From Soonwooa sp032062245 (GTDB taxonomy: Bacteria > Bacteroidota > Bacteroidia > Flavobacteriales > Weeksellaceae), in the NCBI RefSeq assembly GCF_032062245.1, contig NZ_DAMBQF010000004.1, positions 62,001 through 126,000 on the forward strand: a DNA stretch of 64,000 bases. The letters are read 5' to 3'. The notes beneath the pieces were generated by a model that was given only the letters and a program-made list of their open reading frames with translations, searched no databases and had not been told where the DNA came from. Positions within the stretch are counted from its first letter, which is position 1, and each line of letters opens with the position of its first letter. Positions 1-8,468 of the stretch are shown in pieces. Made by a program: the position numbers and the translations under genes.

Positions 1-108
1 ATTGGCTTTAGTTATTGTGCCAGCGCCACCGTGGATGACCATAACATATTTTTTTTGAGCCATTGTCATAGCACTAATCAGTAAAAAAGGAAGTAAGAGT
101 TTTTTCAT
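1..108 (-). CDS. Isoaspartyl peptidase/L-asparaginase, N-terminal fragment
   Basis: Only the first 36 codons are in the window and the gene runs off the left edge. The translation starts with a signal peptide (MKKLLLPFLLISAMTMAQ) followed by KKYVMVIHGGAGTI. The IHGGAGT motif begins plant-type asparaginases/isoaspartyl aminopeptidases (Ntn hydrolases, peptidase family T2), which hydrolyse beta-aspartyl dipeptides and asparagine after self-cleavage. The catalytic Thr lies outside the window, so activity cannot be judged. The leader implies export to the periplasm. It is divergent from the hydrolase at 216. Confidence 0.75.
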   Translation of the reverse strand, partial: MKKLLLPFLLISAMTMAQKKYVMVIHGGAGTITKAN

Positions 109-186
109 AAAAAAAGGATTTGCATCAAATTTAATAATATTTAAACGCTTAAAGCATCGGTTTTCAAAAGTTTTAAAATGCTTTTG

Positions 187-194
187 TAAATTTG
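187..194 (+). promoter_or_regulatory. Putative -7 promoter box (TAAATTTG)
   Basis: TAAATTTG matches the Bacteroidota -7 consensus TAnnTTTG and lies 21 bases before the ATG at 216. No clear TTG -33 element is present at the expected distance, so this is a moderate call. Confidence 0.4.
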
Positions 195-215
195 CAATCG
201 TAAAAATGAAGCGGT

Positions 216-848
216 ATGAAACTGAAATTATTCTTTGTTGGACTATGTTTAATAATAGTAAGTTGTGCTTCTCATGTAAAATATAAAGGTGTGGAAAACG
301 GAGATTTGCTTTTTGTAACGGCACAACAGGAGGGACTTTCTGGGGCAATTAATAATGTGACACAAAAAGAAGAAAGCGCCAATTATGATCATATCGGCTT
401 GGTAGAAAAAGCTGGAAAAGATTATTTTGTATTGCATGCTGCGCCACGAGGCGGTTCTCAACGACAAGCGATGTCAGATTTTGTGAAAGAACAAAAGCAA
501 AAAGGTCAACATATTGTAGTTTATCGTTTAAAAAATCCATTTCAGAAAAGTATTCCTTATGCGATAGAACAAGCAAATTCTTTGGTCGGAAAGCCTTATA
601 ATTTTGATTATATTTTAAGTGAAAACGCTTATTATTGCTCAGATTTTATCGAACGATCTTTTCGAAAAGATGATATTTTTATACTCGAACCTATGACGTT
701 TGTCGATCCAAAAACTGGTGTAACAAATGTTTTCTGGAAAGATTTTTATCAAAAGAAAAATCTCGAAGTTCCAGAAGGTAAGTTGGGGTGTAATCCCAAT
801 GGATTGGCAGCTTCTGAAAAGCTAGAACGCATCAAAATTTTAGATTAA
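216..848 (+). CDS. YiiX/YebB-like papain-fold lipoprotein hydrolase
   Basis: A 210-residue lipoprotein with lipobox IIVSC (lipidated Cys17), so it is probably tethered in the periplasm. The body matches the permuted NlpC/P60 family (YiiX/YebB-like, PF05708): GDLLFV near residue 29, NYDHIGLV with the likely catalytic His59, and AYYCSDFIERSF with the likely nucleophile Cys141. Family members act on amide or ester bonds in cell-wall or lipid substrates, but the substrate of this branch is not settled. Its stop codon overlaps, tail to tail, the stop of the decayed minus-strand gene at 845. Confidence 0.8.
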   Translation: MKLKLFFVGLCLIIVSCASHVKYKGVENGDLLFVTAQQEGLSGAINNVTQKEESANYDHIGLVEKAGKDYFVLHAAPRGGSQRQAMSDFVKEQKQKGQHIVVYRLKNPFQKSIPYAIEQANSLVGKPYNFDYILSENAYYCSDFIERSFRKDDIFILEPMTFVDPKTGVTNVFWKDFYQKKNLEVPEGKLGCNPNGLAASEKLERIKILD

Positions 849-1322
849 ATTTTCACTTTTTCGCTCACATTTTTACCTGTTTCAAAATCTTTTCCGGTCA
901 GAAGAATATAGTCTGCACTTGGTTTTAATCCTGAGTTTTTTAATTGGATAAACATCTTTTCAAGATAAATTTTTGCCTTATGCCATTGTTCTTGATGTTC
1001 AAGATATCTGGGGACAGCGCTTCAGAAGTTCATTAAAATCATCTTTGGTTGCTACAACCGAGTTTTCTGAATTTGCTTTTGATTCTACTTTTGCTTCGGC
1101 ATTTTCGATGTCGGTTTTAGAGTCTAGTAATCCTCCTGCACCAGCGAGTTTTACGTCTTCCTCATCAGATTCGTCCTCATCTTCTAGATCCTCATCGTCG
1201 AGTTTTTATTCGGGAGGTTCTAGCTCTAGCGGTTCTAGGGGAAGTGGTTCATCTGGCGGCGGTGGCGGTGGCGGCGGATGGTAAGCTCTATTAATGCTAT
1301 CTAATTTATAAACAAGATTATT
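845..1322 (-). pseudogene. Decayed minus-strand gene of unknown function
   Basis: The minus strand gives protein-like sequence in two frames. One frame covers roughly 1205-1014 and reads KLDDEDLEDEDE, then TDIENAEAKVESKANSENS, then KDDFNELLKRCP. The other covers 1012-845 and reads RYLEHQEQWHKAKIYLEK, then ADYILLTGKDFETGKNV, ending at a TAA (847-845). They join if one base is removed from the G4 run at 1010-1013. Upstream, the first frame has an in-frame TAA (1206-1208) preceded by a Pro-rich stretch, with no credible ATG. Two lesions and no start suggest a remnant. I do not recognise the family. The plus strand over the same DNA encodes a Ser/Gly-rich ORF, judged less likely. Confidence 0.45.
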
Positions 1323-1731
1323 TTATTTTCATTAATTTTTGAAAAAATACTGTCTTGACGTTGCTCTGTAATTGGATAAACTTCGGAGTTTTAAATAATC
1401 TCGTTGTCTTTCTTTTTGACTTTGAAAATTTTGGAAAGCCTGCTTTTTCTTTGGTTTTAATAAAATCAGAGATATCTACTTTTTGAGTTGCAAAACCCTC
1501 ACCTCCCGAAAACTGAATTTCCGTCAAAAGATTTATCCGATATTTATAAATTTCTGTTATTAAAAAATCTTTATTTTCGAATTTTATAAAATTTATTTTT
1601 GGATAAATCGACAGGTACTGTGGGTTGTATTCTGCAATGAGAATCTTTTTCGGTTTCGAAAACGAAAATAAGCCTATCAGCAAAATAATTAATAGACTTA
1701 GTATTATTAAAACAAATTTGAAACGTTTCAA
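1301..1731 (-). pseudogene. Membrane-anchored hypothetical protein, apparently frameshifted
   Basis: The ATG at 1731 opens a 137-residue ORF (stop at 1318) with an N-terminal membrane helix (about residues 5-25), then a mixed, unrecognised domain. Its last third (SKSKRKTTRLFKTPKF) looks unnatural. A different frame gives natural protein there: KIFKVKKKDNEII, a TAA, then NSEVYPITEQRQDSIFSKIN, ending at a TAG at 1303-1301. A frameshift after about residue 98 plus one stop would explain this. The gene starts 19 bases after the FMN reductase stop on the same strand, so the two may have been co-transcribed. Function unknown. Confidence 0.5.
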
Positions 1732-1750
1732 AAGATGTTTAATTCAGAGT

Positions 1751-2311
1751 TTATTTCCAAAAAATAGTGCACCAATCAACAAAAGCGGTCATAAATTTTT
1801 TAAGATATTCAGTTGTGTGTTCATCTAGTTTTCCATTTTCATCAAAAGCTTTTCCGATTTGGCTTAAATAAATCTCTGGCTGTTGCATCGTGTAGATATT
1901 AACCGATGTCAGAGTCTGACCTAGATGGTGATTAGCCCCGAAACCGCCCAACATGCCAGGAGAACTACTAATAACTGCGCCAGGTTTTTTGCCCCAAACG
2001 CCTTTTCCACCTGGTCGAGAAGCGACATCGATGGCATTTTTAAGAACTGCTGGTATGCCGCGATTGTATTCTGGCGTTACAAAAAGACAAGCATCCAATT
2101 TTTTTACGATTTCACGAAATTCTTTATAATTCTCTGGCGCTTCATCGTGGTCATCAAAATCCTGATTGTACAAAGCTAATTGTCCGATTGGGATAATTTC
2201 TAAAGTCAAATTTTTTGGAGATAAAGCAATTAGTTGTTCTGCAATTTTTTTTGAAAAAGCTTCTTTTCTAAGACTTCCTACAAAAATGTCAATATGTTTT
2301 TTGTCCATCAT
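1751..2311 (-). CDS. NADPH-dependent FMN reductase family protein
   Basis: A 186-residue flavodoxin-fold protein of the NADPH-dependent FMN/azo/chromate reductase family (PF03358). Visible signatures are GSLRKEAFSKKIA at residues 12-24 (FMN phosphate-binding loop), TPEYNRGIPAVLKNAID at about 79-95 (flavin ring contact) and a later SSSPGMLGGFGANHHL segment typical of the family. Members reduce quinones, flavins, azo dyes or metals with NAD(P)H in the cytosol; the physiological acceptor cannot be read from sequence. The protein may start at either of two adjacent Met codons. Confidence 0.88.
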   Translation of the reverse strand: MMDKKHIDIFVGSLRKEAFSKKIAEQLIALSPKNLTLEIIPIGQLALYNQDFDDHDEAPENYKEFREIVKKLDACLFVTPEYNRGIPAVLKNAIDVASRPGGKGVWGKKPGAVISSSPGMLGGFGANHHLGQTLTSVNIYTMQQPEIYLSQIGKAFDENGKLDEHTTEYLKKFMTAFVDWCTIFWK

Positions 2312-2373
2312 TTTATTTTTTTATTGATTTAAAATTAATGAATTTTCCTGGAACATATTTGTTTTAAAACAAA

Positions 2374-2401
2374 AAAGACATCCTTTTCAGAATGTCTTTT
2401 G
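2374..2401 (-). terminator. Rho-independent terminator after murA
   Basis: Inverted repeat with 9-base arms AAAAGACAT (2374-2382) and ATGTCTTTT (2393-2401). On the minus strand the hairpin is followed by a T-rich tract, so it should end the DUF4290-murA transcript. Confidence 0.75.
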
Positions 2402-2415
2402 TTTATTTTTTAGAA

Positions 2416-3723
2416 TTAGATTCTCTTAATATCTGCGCCAAGCGCTTTAAGGCGACCATCAATGTTTTCGTAACCGCGATCGATTTGTTCGATATTGTGG
2501 ATGGTTGATTTGCCTTCCGCCGAAAGCGCTGCAATTAGCAAGGCATTTCCTGCACGAATATCTGGCGAAATCATTGTTGTTCCTCGTAAAGGTGTTTCGT
2601 GGTTTAGTCCAACAACTGTGGCTCTGTGTGGATCACAAAGGATGATTTGCGCTCCCATATCAATCAATTTATCAACGAAGAATAATCTTGATTCAAACAT
2701 TTTTTGATGTACCAAAACAGTACCTTTTGCTTGCGTCGCAACTACCAAAATAATTGACAACAAGTCTGGCGTAAAGCCTGGCCAAGGCGCATCAGAAATA
2801 TTTAAAATCGATCCGTCAATAAACTTCTGAATTTTATAATGTTTTTGCGCTGGGATAAAAATATCGTCACCGCTTTTCTCTAATTGGATCCCAAGTTTTC
2901 TAAATGTATCAGGAATAATTCCTAGCTGATTCCAGTTAACATTTTTAATGGTGATTTCAGACTTAGTCATTGCAGCAAGACCAATCCAAGAACCGATTTC
3001 CACCATATCAGGTAGCATCGTATGTTCTGTCCCGCGAAGTGACGTCACACCTTCAATCGTTAAAAGATTAGATCCAACCCCCGAAATATTTGCGCCCATG
3101 CGATTCAACATTTTACAAAGTTGTTGCAGATAAGGCTCGCATGCTGCGTTGTAGATTCTTGTTTTTCCTTTTGCTAAAACCGCTGCCATAATGATATTGG
3201 CAGTTCCTGTAACGGAAGCTTCTTCTAAAAGGATGAATTTCCCTTGTAGTTCTTTCGCTTTTAAAGAATAATATTGTTCTTCCTCATCATAAGAAAATTC
3301 AGCGCCCAATTCAACAAAACCTTGGAAATGCGTATCCAGACGACGTCTTCCGATTTTGTCACCGCCAGGCGTAGGCATATAAGCCTCGCCATAACGCGCT
3401 AACATTGGACCTAACAACATAACAGAACCACGAAGTTTTGCACCATCTTTTTTAAACTCAGGAGATTTTATGTAATCAAAATTAACTTCGTCCGCTTTGA
3501 AGGTGTAATCACCATGACCATTTTTTGTGATTTTCACATTGAAGTCACCCAAAATTTCAATCAAACGGTTAACATCATGGATGTCAGGGATATTATTAAT
3601 TCTAATTTCCTCGTCCGTTAACAATACAGCACAAAGAATCTGAAGCGCTTCATTCTTAGCACCTTGCGGTGTAATGTCGCCATGTAGTTGTTTTCCTCCT
3701 CGTATTTCAAAAGCTCCGTTCAT
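2416..3723 (-). CDS. murA: UDP-N-acetylglucosamine 1-carboxyvinyltransferase
   Basis: MurA transfers enolpyruvate from PEP to UDP-GlcNAc, the first committed step of peptidoglycan synthesis, in the cytosol. The 435-residue length is normal. Lys23 (GAKNEAL) matches the substrate-binding lysine, TPDLLS carries the catalytic-base Asp, and DIRAGNALL carries a C-terminal PEP-contacting Arg. In the flexible loop the usual PGGC is PGGDKIGRRRLDTH, with Asp122 at the position of E. coli Cys115, the residue alkylated by fosfomycin. Its ATG shares one base with the stop of the upstream DUF4290 gene (TAATG), suggesting translational coupling. Confidence 0.97.
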   Translation of the reverse strand: MNGAFEIRGGKQLHGDITPQGAKNEALQILCAVLLTDEEIRINNIPDIHDVNRLIEILGDFNVKITKNGHGDYTFKADEVNFDYIKSPEFKKDGAKLRGSVMLLGPMLARYGEAYMPTPGGDKIGRRRLDTHFQGFVELGAEFSYDEEEQYYSLKAKELQGKFILLEEASVTGTANIIMAAVLAKGKTRIYNAACEPYLQQLCKMLNRMGANISGVGSNLLTIEGVTSLRGTEHTMLPDMVEIGSWIGLAAMTKSEITIKNVNWNQLGIIPDTFRKLGIQLEKSGDDIFIPAQKHYKIQKFIDGSILNISDAPWPGFTPDLLSIILVVATQAKGTVLVHQKMFESRLFFVDKLIDMGAQIILCDPHRATVVGLNHETPLRGTTMISPDIRAGNALLIAALSAEGKSTIHNIEQIDRGYENIDGRLKALGADIKRI

Positions 3724-4391
3724 TATTTTCTGTTATTTTTCTGATTGTTTTGATTATTTTGGTTGTTGTGGTGATGTCTTTTTTTCGCGTTGTTATTTGT
3801 GTTTTGGTTTCTGTTATTTTTGTTATTATTACGATTGTTATTGTAATAGATTTTACTCTTATCCAAAGAATCTATACCTGTCAAATCGAGTCTATTTTGT
3901 GATAAATCCTTTAAATGACGGATAATAACATCATCTTGTACATGTTCTTTATTATAAACATTGTAAGATTTTTTCATGTTATTTGCGATCACTTGTATTA
4001 AGGCATCTTTTTCGTCTCCATCTTCAAGAACAATAGCGCGTTCGATAAGTTGCAAAATACTTTTACCATAGAATTTGTATTCGTTATCATAAGACGGATA
4101 CGGCATTTTTCTAGGTTTGGTCGTTAATTCTTCCGGTGTCAAAATCGGATATGGCGAATCTACATCGAGATCATGATTGGCTAAAATAAATAGATGATCC
4201 CAAAGTTTGTGTTTGTAATTTTCTTCGTCACGCAGATGCGGGTTGCGCTGTCCCATAAATTCTATAATGGATCTTGCGGCATCATTTCGCTCTTCTTTGG
4301 TTGGTAGTGTTCTACAGATTTCTACCATCTCTTGGATCATTCTGCCATATTGTGGCATCTGAAGCGCATTTCTTTGGGTGTTATATTCCAT
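3723..4391 (-). CDS. DUF4290 domain-containing protein
   Basis: Start chosen at the internal Met of MEYNTQRNALQMPQYGR, the usual N-terminus of this Bacteroidota family, rather than 14 codons upstream. The helical DUF4290 domain covers about residues 1-175; the last 50 residues are an Asn/Lys/Arg/His-rich low-complexity tail (NNNRNNNKNNRN and similar), probably disordered and strongly basic. The function is unknown. Immediate coupling to murA is the only functional hint and is compatible with a role in envelope synthesis, though this is inference. Confidence 0.85.
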   Translation of the reverse strand: MEYNTQRNALQMPQYGRMIQEMVEICRTLPTKEERNDAARSIIEFMGQRNPHLRDEENYKHKLWDHLFILANHDLDVDSPYPILTPEELTTKPRKMPYPSYDNEYKFYGKSILQLIERAIVLEDGDEKDALIQVIANNMKKSYNVYNKEHVQDDVIIRHLKDLSQNRLDLTGIDSLDKSKIYYNNNRNNNKNNRNQNTNNNAKKRHHHNNQNNQNNQKNNRK

Positions 4392-4478
4392 AACTGCAAA
4401 TATAGGAAATAATAGAAATTTTTGATAGTTCAATATTCTATCAAGATGTTAAATTATCGGTCGTTTTTTTAACTAAAA

Positions 4479-4901
4479 TTAGTCGGGAATAAATTTTTTT
4501 CGGTCTTTTTCTGACGGAATTCTGCAATGTTGAGACATCAAATTTTTGCGACGTTTTGCAACTTGGTCGTATAAAAAATCTCTGATAAAATAAGGAAGTA
4601 GTTTTCCAAGAATTGCGGTGTGATAGACTCCGCCTAATGTTCTTGCGATTTTTATAGCGGCATCCGATTTTTTAAGATAAAATGAATTCGGTTTCCAAAG
4701 GTAAATACTGTCAAAATCTTGGTGTTCGAGTTGTCTTTGTTTTAAAAAAGTTTGTCCAAAATTAGATTGTAAAGCAGCAAACAGAAATTGGTCTTTTTTA
4801 TCTCTATCCAAAATCCATTGCACCCAAAAGTTGCAAAATCCACAATCACCATCATAAAAAACAATGTATTTATCGCGGTAATTGTCTGGTAATTTTTCCA
4901 T
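4479..4901 (-). CDS. DCC family thiol-disulfide oxidoreductase-like protein (DUF393)
   Basis: A 140-residue cytosolic protein with the family hallmark FYDGDCGFCNFWVQW: Asp17 and the Cys20-x-x-Cys23 pair right after the first strand, as in thioredoxin folds. The family (PF04134) is predicted to act in thiol redox chemistry; substrates are not known. Its ATG overlaps the stop of the haem-binding protein gene by one base (TAATG at 4901), so the two are probably one transcript. Confidence 0.88.
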   Translation of the reverse strand: MEKLPDNYRDKYIVFYDGDCGFCNFWVQWILDRDKKDQFLFAALQSNFGQTFLKQRQLEHQDFDSIYLWKPNSFYLKKSDAAIKIARTLGGVYHTAILGKLLPYFIRDFLYDQVAKRRKNLMSQHCRIPSEKDRKKFIPD

Positions 4902-5362
4902 TAAAAAATATTAGCTTCTTCGGTATCTTGTTTAACTTGTCGAAAATATTCGATAAGCAATTTCTTTGTTTCTGGCGTTAGTTTCGCTTCTGGATGACCG
5001 AGAAGATAAGATTCTAAAGGCATTTCGTCTTTCTCCAACATTTCTATCGATTCTTCCAATTTATGGGCTTGGCGTTTTGGTTCGTAAGTCGCCCAAGTTG
5101 AGAAGTTTAATTTAATTCTACCTTCGTCAATATGATTTTTTAAAAACCAAGATGCTGGCGCAATGTCTGCATACCACGGATATTTTGTCTCGTTAGAATG
5201 ACAATCATAACAAGATGTTTTCAAAATTTTAGCAACTGTTATTGATGGTTTTTTCGTGTTTACAAAATCCATTTGCGGATTGATCTCAGGATTAATTTTA
5301 TCAATTGGAAAAAACTGAATCATGATGAAAGCGACCAAAAGTACCGTAATTACTTTTTTCAT
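4901..5362 (-). CDS. Haem-binding domain protein (single CxxCH)
   Basis: A 153-residue protein with an N-terminal membrane or signal helix (residues 1-19) and one c-type haem motif, Cys51-Tyr-Asp-Cys54-His55, in SCYDCHSNETKYPWYADIAP, matching the haem_bd family (PF14376). It should be a periplasmic haem protein; family members occur near redox enzymes in Bacteroidota but have no assigned partner. The pairing with a DCC thiol protein fits haem attachment, which needs reduced cysteines. That link is inference. Confidence 0.88.
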   Translation of the reverse strand: MKKVITVLLVAFIMIQFFPIDKINPEINPQMDFVNTKKPSITVAKILKTSCYDCHSNETKYPWYADIAPASWFLKNHIDEGRIKLNFSTWATYEPKRQAHKLEESIEMLEKDEMPLESYLLGHPEAKLTPETKKLLIEYFRQVKQDTEEANIF

Positions 5363-5545
5363 TTCCGAAAGCTTTTTTAAAAAAGTGAATTTAAGAAAAT
5401 TTCAACTAATAGTTTTATTTCTTTTTTATTAATCATTTTCAAAATTTACTTTGAATTAAATTTAAAATAAATGCTTAAACTATTAATATTCTAGCACTTA
5501 ATTGATAATTAATATGTAGCGCAAAATTTTTTATTTGAAAAAGTT

Positions 5546-5553
5546 TATCTTTG
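5546..5553 (+). promoter_or_regulatory. Putative -7 promoter box for der (TATCTTTG)
   Basis: TATCTTTG fits TAnnTTTG. About 95 bases of leader follow before the der ATG at 5649. The leader holds a short hairpin, CTCCG (5569-5573) with CGGAG (5579-5583), whose role is unknown. Confidence 0.45.
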
Positions 5554-5648
5554 CAAAAAAAAATTGGGCTCCGAAAGTCGGAGAGACTCATTAATAATCA
5601 AGTCCTAATGCAAATACTACACAGCTAAGGATTATTAAACATTTTTTT

Positions 5649-6959
5649 ATGTCAAATATTGTTGCCATTGTTGGCCGCCCTAATGTTGGGAAATCTACCT
5701 TATTCAACCGTTTATTAGAAAGAAGAGAAGCTATTGTTGACTCGACTGCTGGTGTTACCAGAGACCGTCATTACGGAAAATCTGACTGGAACGGTGTAGA
5801 ATTTACGGTGATCGATACAGGAGGTTATGATGTTAATAATGATGATATCTTTCAAGAAGAGATTTCAAAACAAGTACAATTAGCGATTGACGAAGCGACT
5901 TCTGTCATATTTATGCTAAATGTTGAGGAAGGTCTTACAGAGACTGATCAAGAGATTTACGAAATGCTTCGTAGAGCGAACAAGCCAATATACATCGTTA
6001 TTAACAAGGTTGATTCTTCAAAAGAAGAATTGGCTGCAACTGAATTTTATCAATTAGGAATCGATAAATACTATACTTTATCTTCTGCAACTGGTTCTGG
6101 TACGGGAGAATTGCTAGATGATGTTGTAAAGGATTTTCCTACGACAGAGTACAATGATCCTTTCGAAGGACTTCCAAAAATTACGATTGTAGGTCGTCCG
6201 AATGTTGGTAAATCGACATTGACAAACGCTTTACTTGACAACGAAAGAAATATTGTAACCAATATTGCTGGTACCACGAGAGATTCTGTGCAGAGTTTAT
6301 ATAAAAAATTCGGTCACGAGTTTGTGTTGGTTGACACAGCTGGTATGCGTAAGAAGAATAAAGTTTCTGAAGATTTAGAGTTTTATTCGGTGATGCGTTC
6401 TGTTCGTGCTATCGAAAATTCGGATGTTGTCATCATCATGGTGGACGCAACTTTAGGTTGGGAAGCACAAGATATGAGCATCTTCGGGATTGCACAAAGA
6501 AACCGTAAAGGTATCGTGATCGTTATCAACAAATGGGATTTGGTTGAGGATAAAAAAACGAATACAATGCGTGATTTCGAAGCAGCAATTCGTCACAAGA
6601 TCGGTCAGTTTAGCGATGTTCCAATTTTGTTTACGTCAGCTTTAACCAAGCAACGTATTTTAAAAGCTGTTGATACAGCAATGGAAGTTTATGAAAATCG
6701 TAAACAAAAAATCAAAACGTCTAAGCTTAACGAAGTAATGTTGCCGATTTTTGAAAATACGCCACCGCCAGCTATTAAAGGAAAATATGTGAAAATCAAA
6801 TATTGTGTTCAATTGCCGACGCCGTCGCCACAGTTTGTGTTTTTCTGTAATCTTCCGCAGTATGTTAAAGAGCCTTACAAAAGGTTTACTGAAAACCAAT
6901 TGCGTAAGGAATTTGGATTTTCGGGTGTTCCGATTGAAGTTTATTTCAGACAAAAATAA
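5649..6959 (+). CDS. der: Ribosome biogenesis GTPase Der (EngA)
   Basis: Der has two tandem G domains and a C-terminal KH-like domain and acts in 50S subunit maturation. Both P-loops are visible (GRPNVGKS at residues 9-16 and again near 184), with DTGG and DTAGM G3 motifs and NKVD and NKWD G4 motifs. The C-terminal 90 residues, ending in GVPIEVYFRQK, form the KH domain. The 436-residue length is normal. It is a single gene with its own promoter and terminator. Confidence 0.98.
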   Translation: MSNIVAIVGRPNVGKSTLFNRLLERREAIVDSTAGVTRDRHYGKSDWNGVEFTVIDTGGYDVNNDDIFQEEISKQVQLAIDEATSVIFMLNVEEGLTETDQEIYEMLRRANKPIYIVINKVDSSKEELAATEFYQLGIDKYYTLSSATGSGTGELLDDVVKDFPTTEYNDPFEGLPKITIVGRPNVGKSTLTNALLDNERNIVTNIAGTTRDSVQSLYKKFGHEFVLVDTAGMRKKNKVSEDLEFYSVMRSVRAIENSDVVIIMVDATLGWEAQDMSIFGIAQRNRKGIVIVINKWDLVEDKKTNTMRDFEAAIRHKIGQFSDVPILFTSALTKQRILKAVDTAMEVYENRKQKIKTSKLNEVMLPIFENTPPPAIKGKYVKIKYCVQLPTPSPQFVFFCNLPQYVKEPYKRFTENQLRKEFGFSGVPIEVYFRQK

Positions 6960-6965
6960 AATATC

Positions 6966-6993
6966 AGCCTTTCGGTTTTTCGGAAGGCTTTTT
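6966..6993 (+). terminator. Rho-independent terminator after der
   Basis: Hairpin with arms at 6966-6974 and 6981-6989 (AGCCTTTCG / CGGAAGGCT, one G-T wobble), followed by a T run to 6993, starting seven bases after the der stop. Confidence 0.85.
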
Positions 6994-7043
6994 ATTTCTT
7001 AACTTTAAAGCTCATTTATATTTTTAAAAAGAATTCCTCTTTT

Positions 7044-7694
7044 ATGATAACAGAATTGTCCCAAGAATTTTCTTTAGTCAACTCATGGATTAATGACTTG
7101 CGAAATGTTGATGTACAACAAGATCGCATGAAGTTCCGTCGAAATCTTGAACGGATTGGTGAGATTGCAGCCTTCGAAATTAGTAAAGGTATGGCGCAAG
7201 TCGATGTCGAAATTACCACGCCTTTGGATAAAGTTGCAGCTAAAGAAATTGCAGTACAACCCGTTATTACCACTATTCTAAGAGCGGGAGTTCCGTTATT
7301 TCAAGGAGTTCTTAACTATTTTGATAAAGCAGATTGTGGATTTGTAGCCGCTTACAGAAAACATGATGCTAACGATTATTTTTCCATTAAACAAGATTAT
7401 TTAACTTGTCCTAATCTAGATGGTCGTCCGTTGATTGTGGCGGATCCGATGTTAGCAACGGGTGCATCGTTGATTGAAGCGATTAAAGATTTATTAACCA
7501 ACGGAACGCCAACAGAAATGCATATTGTTGCAGCAATCGCAAGCCAACAAGGTGTTGATGCTATTCAAGCAGCTTTTCCAAATGCTAAAATTTGGGTTGG
7601 TGTTATCGATGCATCTTTGACTTCGAAAGGTTATATCACGCCAGGATTGGGAGACGCAGGTGATTTATCTTACGGCGAAAAATTACAACGTTAA
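7044..7694 (+). CDS. upp: Uracil phosphoribosyltransferase
   Basis: Salvages uracil to UMP using PRPP. The 216-residue protein shows the PRPP-binding loop LIVADPMLATGASL (about residues 131-144) and the C-terminal uracil-binding segment GYITPGLGDAGDLSYG, both diagnostic of UPRTases rather than other type I PRTases. It is a monocistronic gene, convergent with comF; 27 bases separate the two stops and no strong terminator is visible there. Confidence 0.97.
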   Translation: MITELSQEFSLVNSWINDLRNVDVQQDRMKFRRNLERIGEIAAFEISKGMAQVDVEITTPLDKVAAKEIAVQPVITTILRAGVPLFQGVLNYFDKADCGFVAAYRKHDANDYFSIKQDYLTCPNLDGRPLIVADPMLATGASLIEAIKDLLTNGTPTEMHIVAAIASQQGVDAIQAAFPNAKIWVGVIDASLTSKGYITPGLGDAGDLSYGEKLQR

Positions 7695-7721
7695 TTTTAG
7701 AATCGTAAATCGTAAATTTTT

Positions 7722-8366
7722 TTAATCCATTGCAACTACCAAAATACTAACTTTTGTATTCGGGTGTTTTAGGATTTCCCATGCAATGCTTGCAAGAGTA
7801 TTTCCAGTTGTGTAAACGTCGTCTATTAAAAGAATATGTTTATTTTCGGGATTTCCAATAACTGAGAAAAGACTTTCGGTTTCAGTACGATGTTGTTTGT
7901 CTTTTTGAGCTTGTGCTTTGTTGTGGAAATTTCTTTCTAGAAGTTGATGATTTATCGGAATCTTATAAAGTTTTGATAACTCATTTCCTAATAAAGTCAA
8001 TTGATTGTAACCGCGCTTTTTCAACTTTTTTGGATGAAGCGGAACGCTGATAATTTCGTCAATATTTGTAATTTCAATTTTGTCAAAAATCCAATGTGCA
8101 AAATGTTTTCCAATAAATTCTTGATCGCCATATTTTAGTCGATGAAGAAGATTTTGTGCTAAATTTTCTTCTTTAAAAATAAATAAAGCATAAGCCTTTT
8201 CGATGGGGAAAAGGAGTTTTGCTTTTTGAGCTAAAGGATTTTCGGAATCAAATTTAAAATGGCTAAAACTCAGTTTTTCTTCACAAATATCACAAAGAAT
8301 TGTATTTGCTGAGATTATTTCTTCGCAAGCCAAACATCGATTTGGGAAAAGTAAATCCAAAAACAT
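7722..8366 (-). CDS. comF: ComF family phosphoribosyltransferase-like protein
   Basis: A 214-residue protein with an N-terminal zinc-ribbon of two CxxC pairs (Cys11/Cys14 and Cys25/Cys28) and a C-terminal PRTase domain with the PRPP loop LLIDDVYTTGNTL (about residues 178-190). ComF proteins are linked to DNA uptake and processing in naturally competent bacteria; in Bacteroidota the role has not been established. Length and domain order are typical. Confidence 0.9.
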   Translation of the reverse strand: MFLDLLFPNRCLACEEIISANTILCDICEEKLSFSHFKFDSENPLAQKAKLLFPIEKAYALFIFKEENLAQNLLHRLKYGDQEFIGKHFAHWIFDKIEITNIDEIISVPLHPKKLKKRGYNQLTLLGNELSKLYKIPINHQLLERNFHNKAQAQKDKQHRTETESLFSVIGNPENKHILLIDDVYTTGNTLASIAWEILKHPNTKVSILVVAMD

Positions 8367-8468
8367 GGCAAAATTCTTTACTTAAATATAAGAATTTTTA
8401 GTAGAGATTTTTTTTAATTTAAAATTTTGTGTTTTAATAATGAAGTAAGCTGAGAATTTTCTAAAAAA

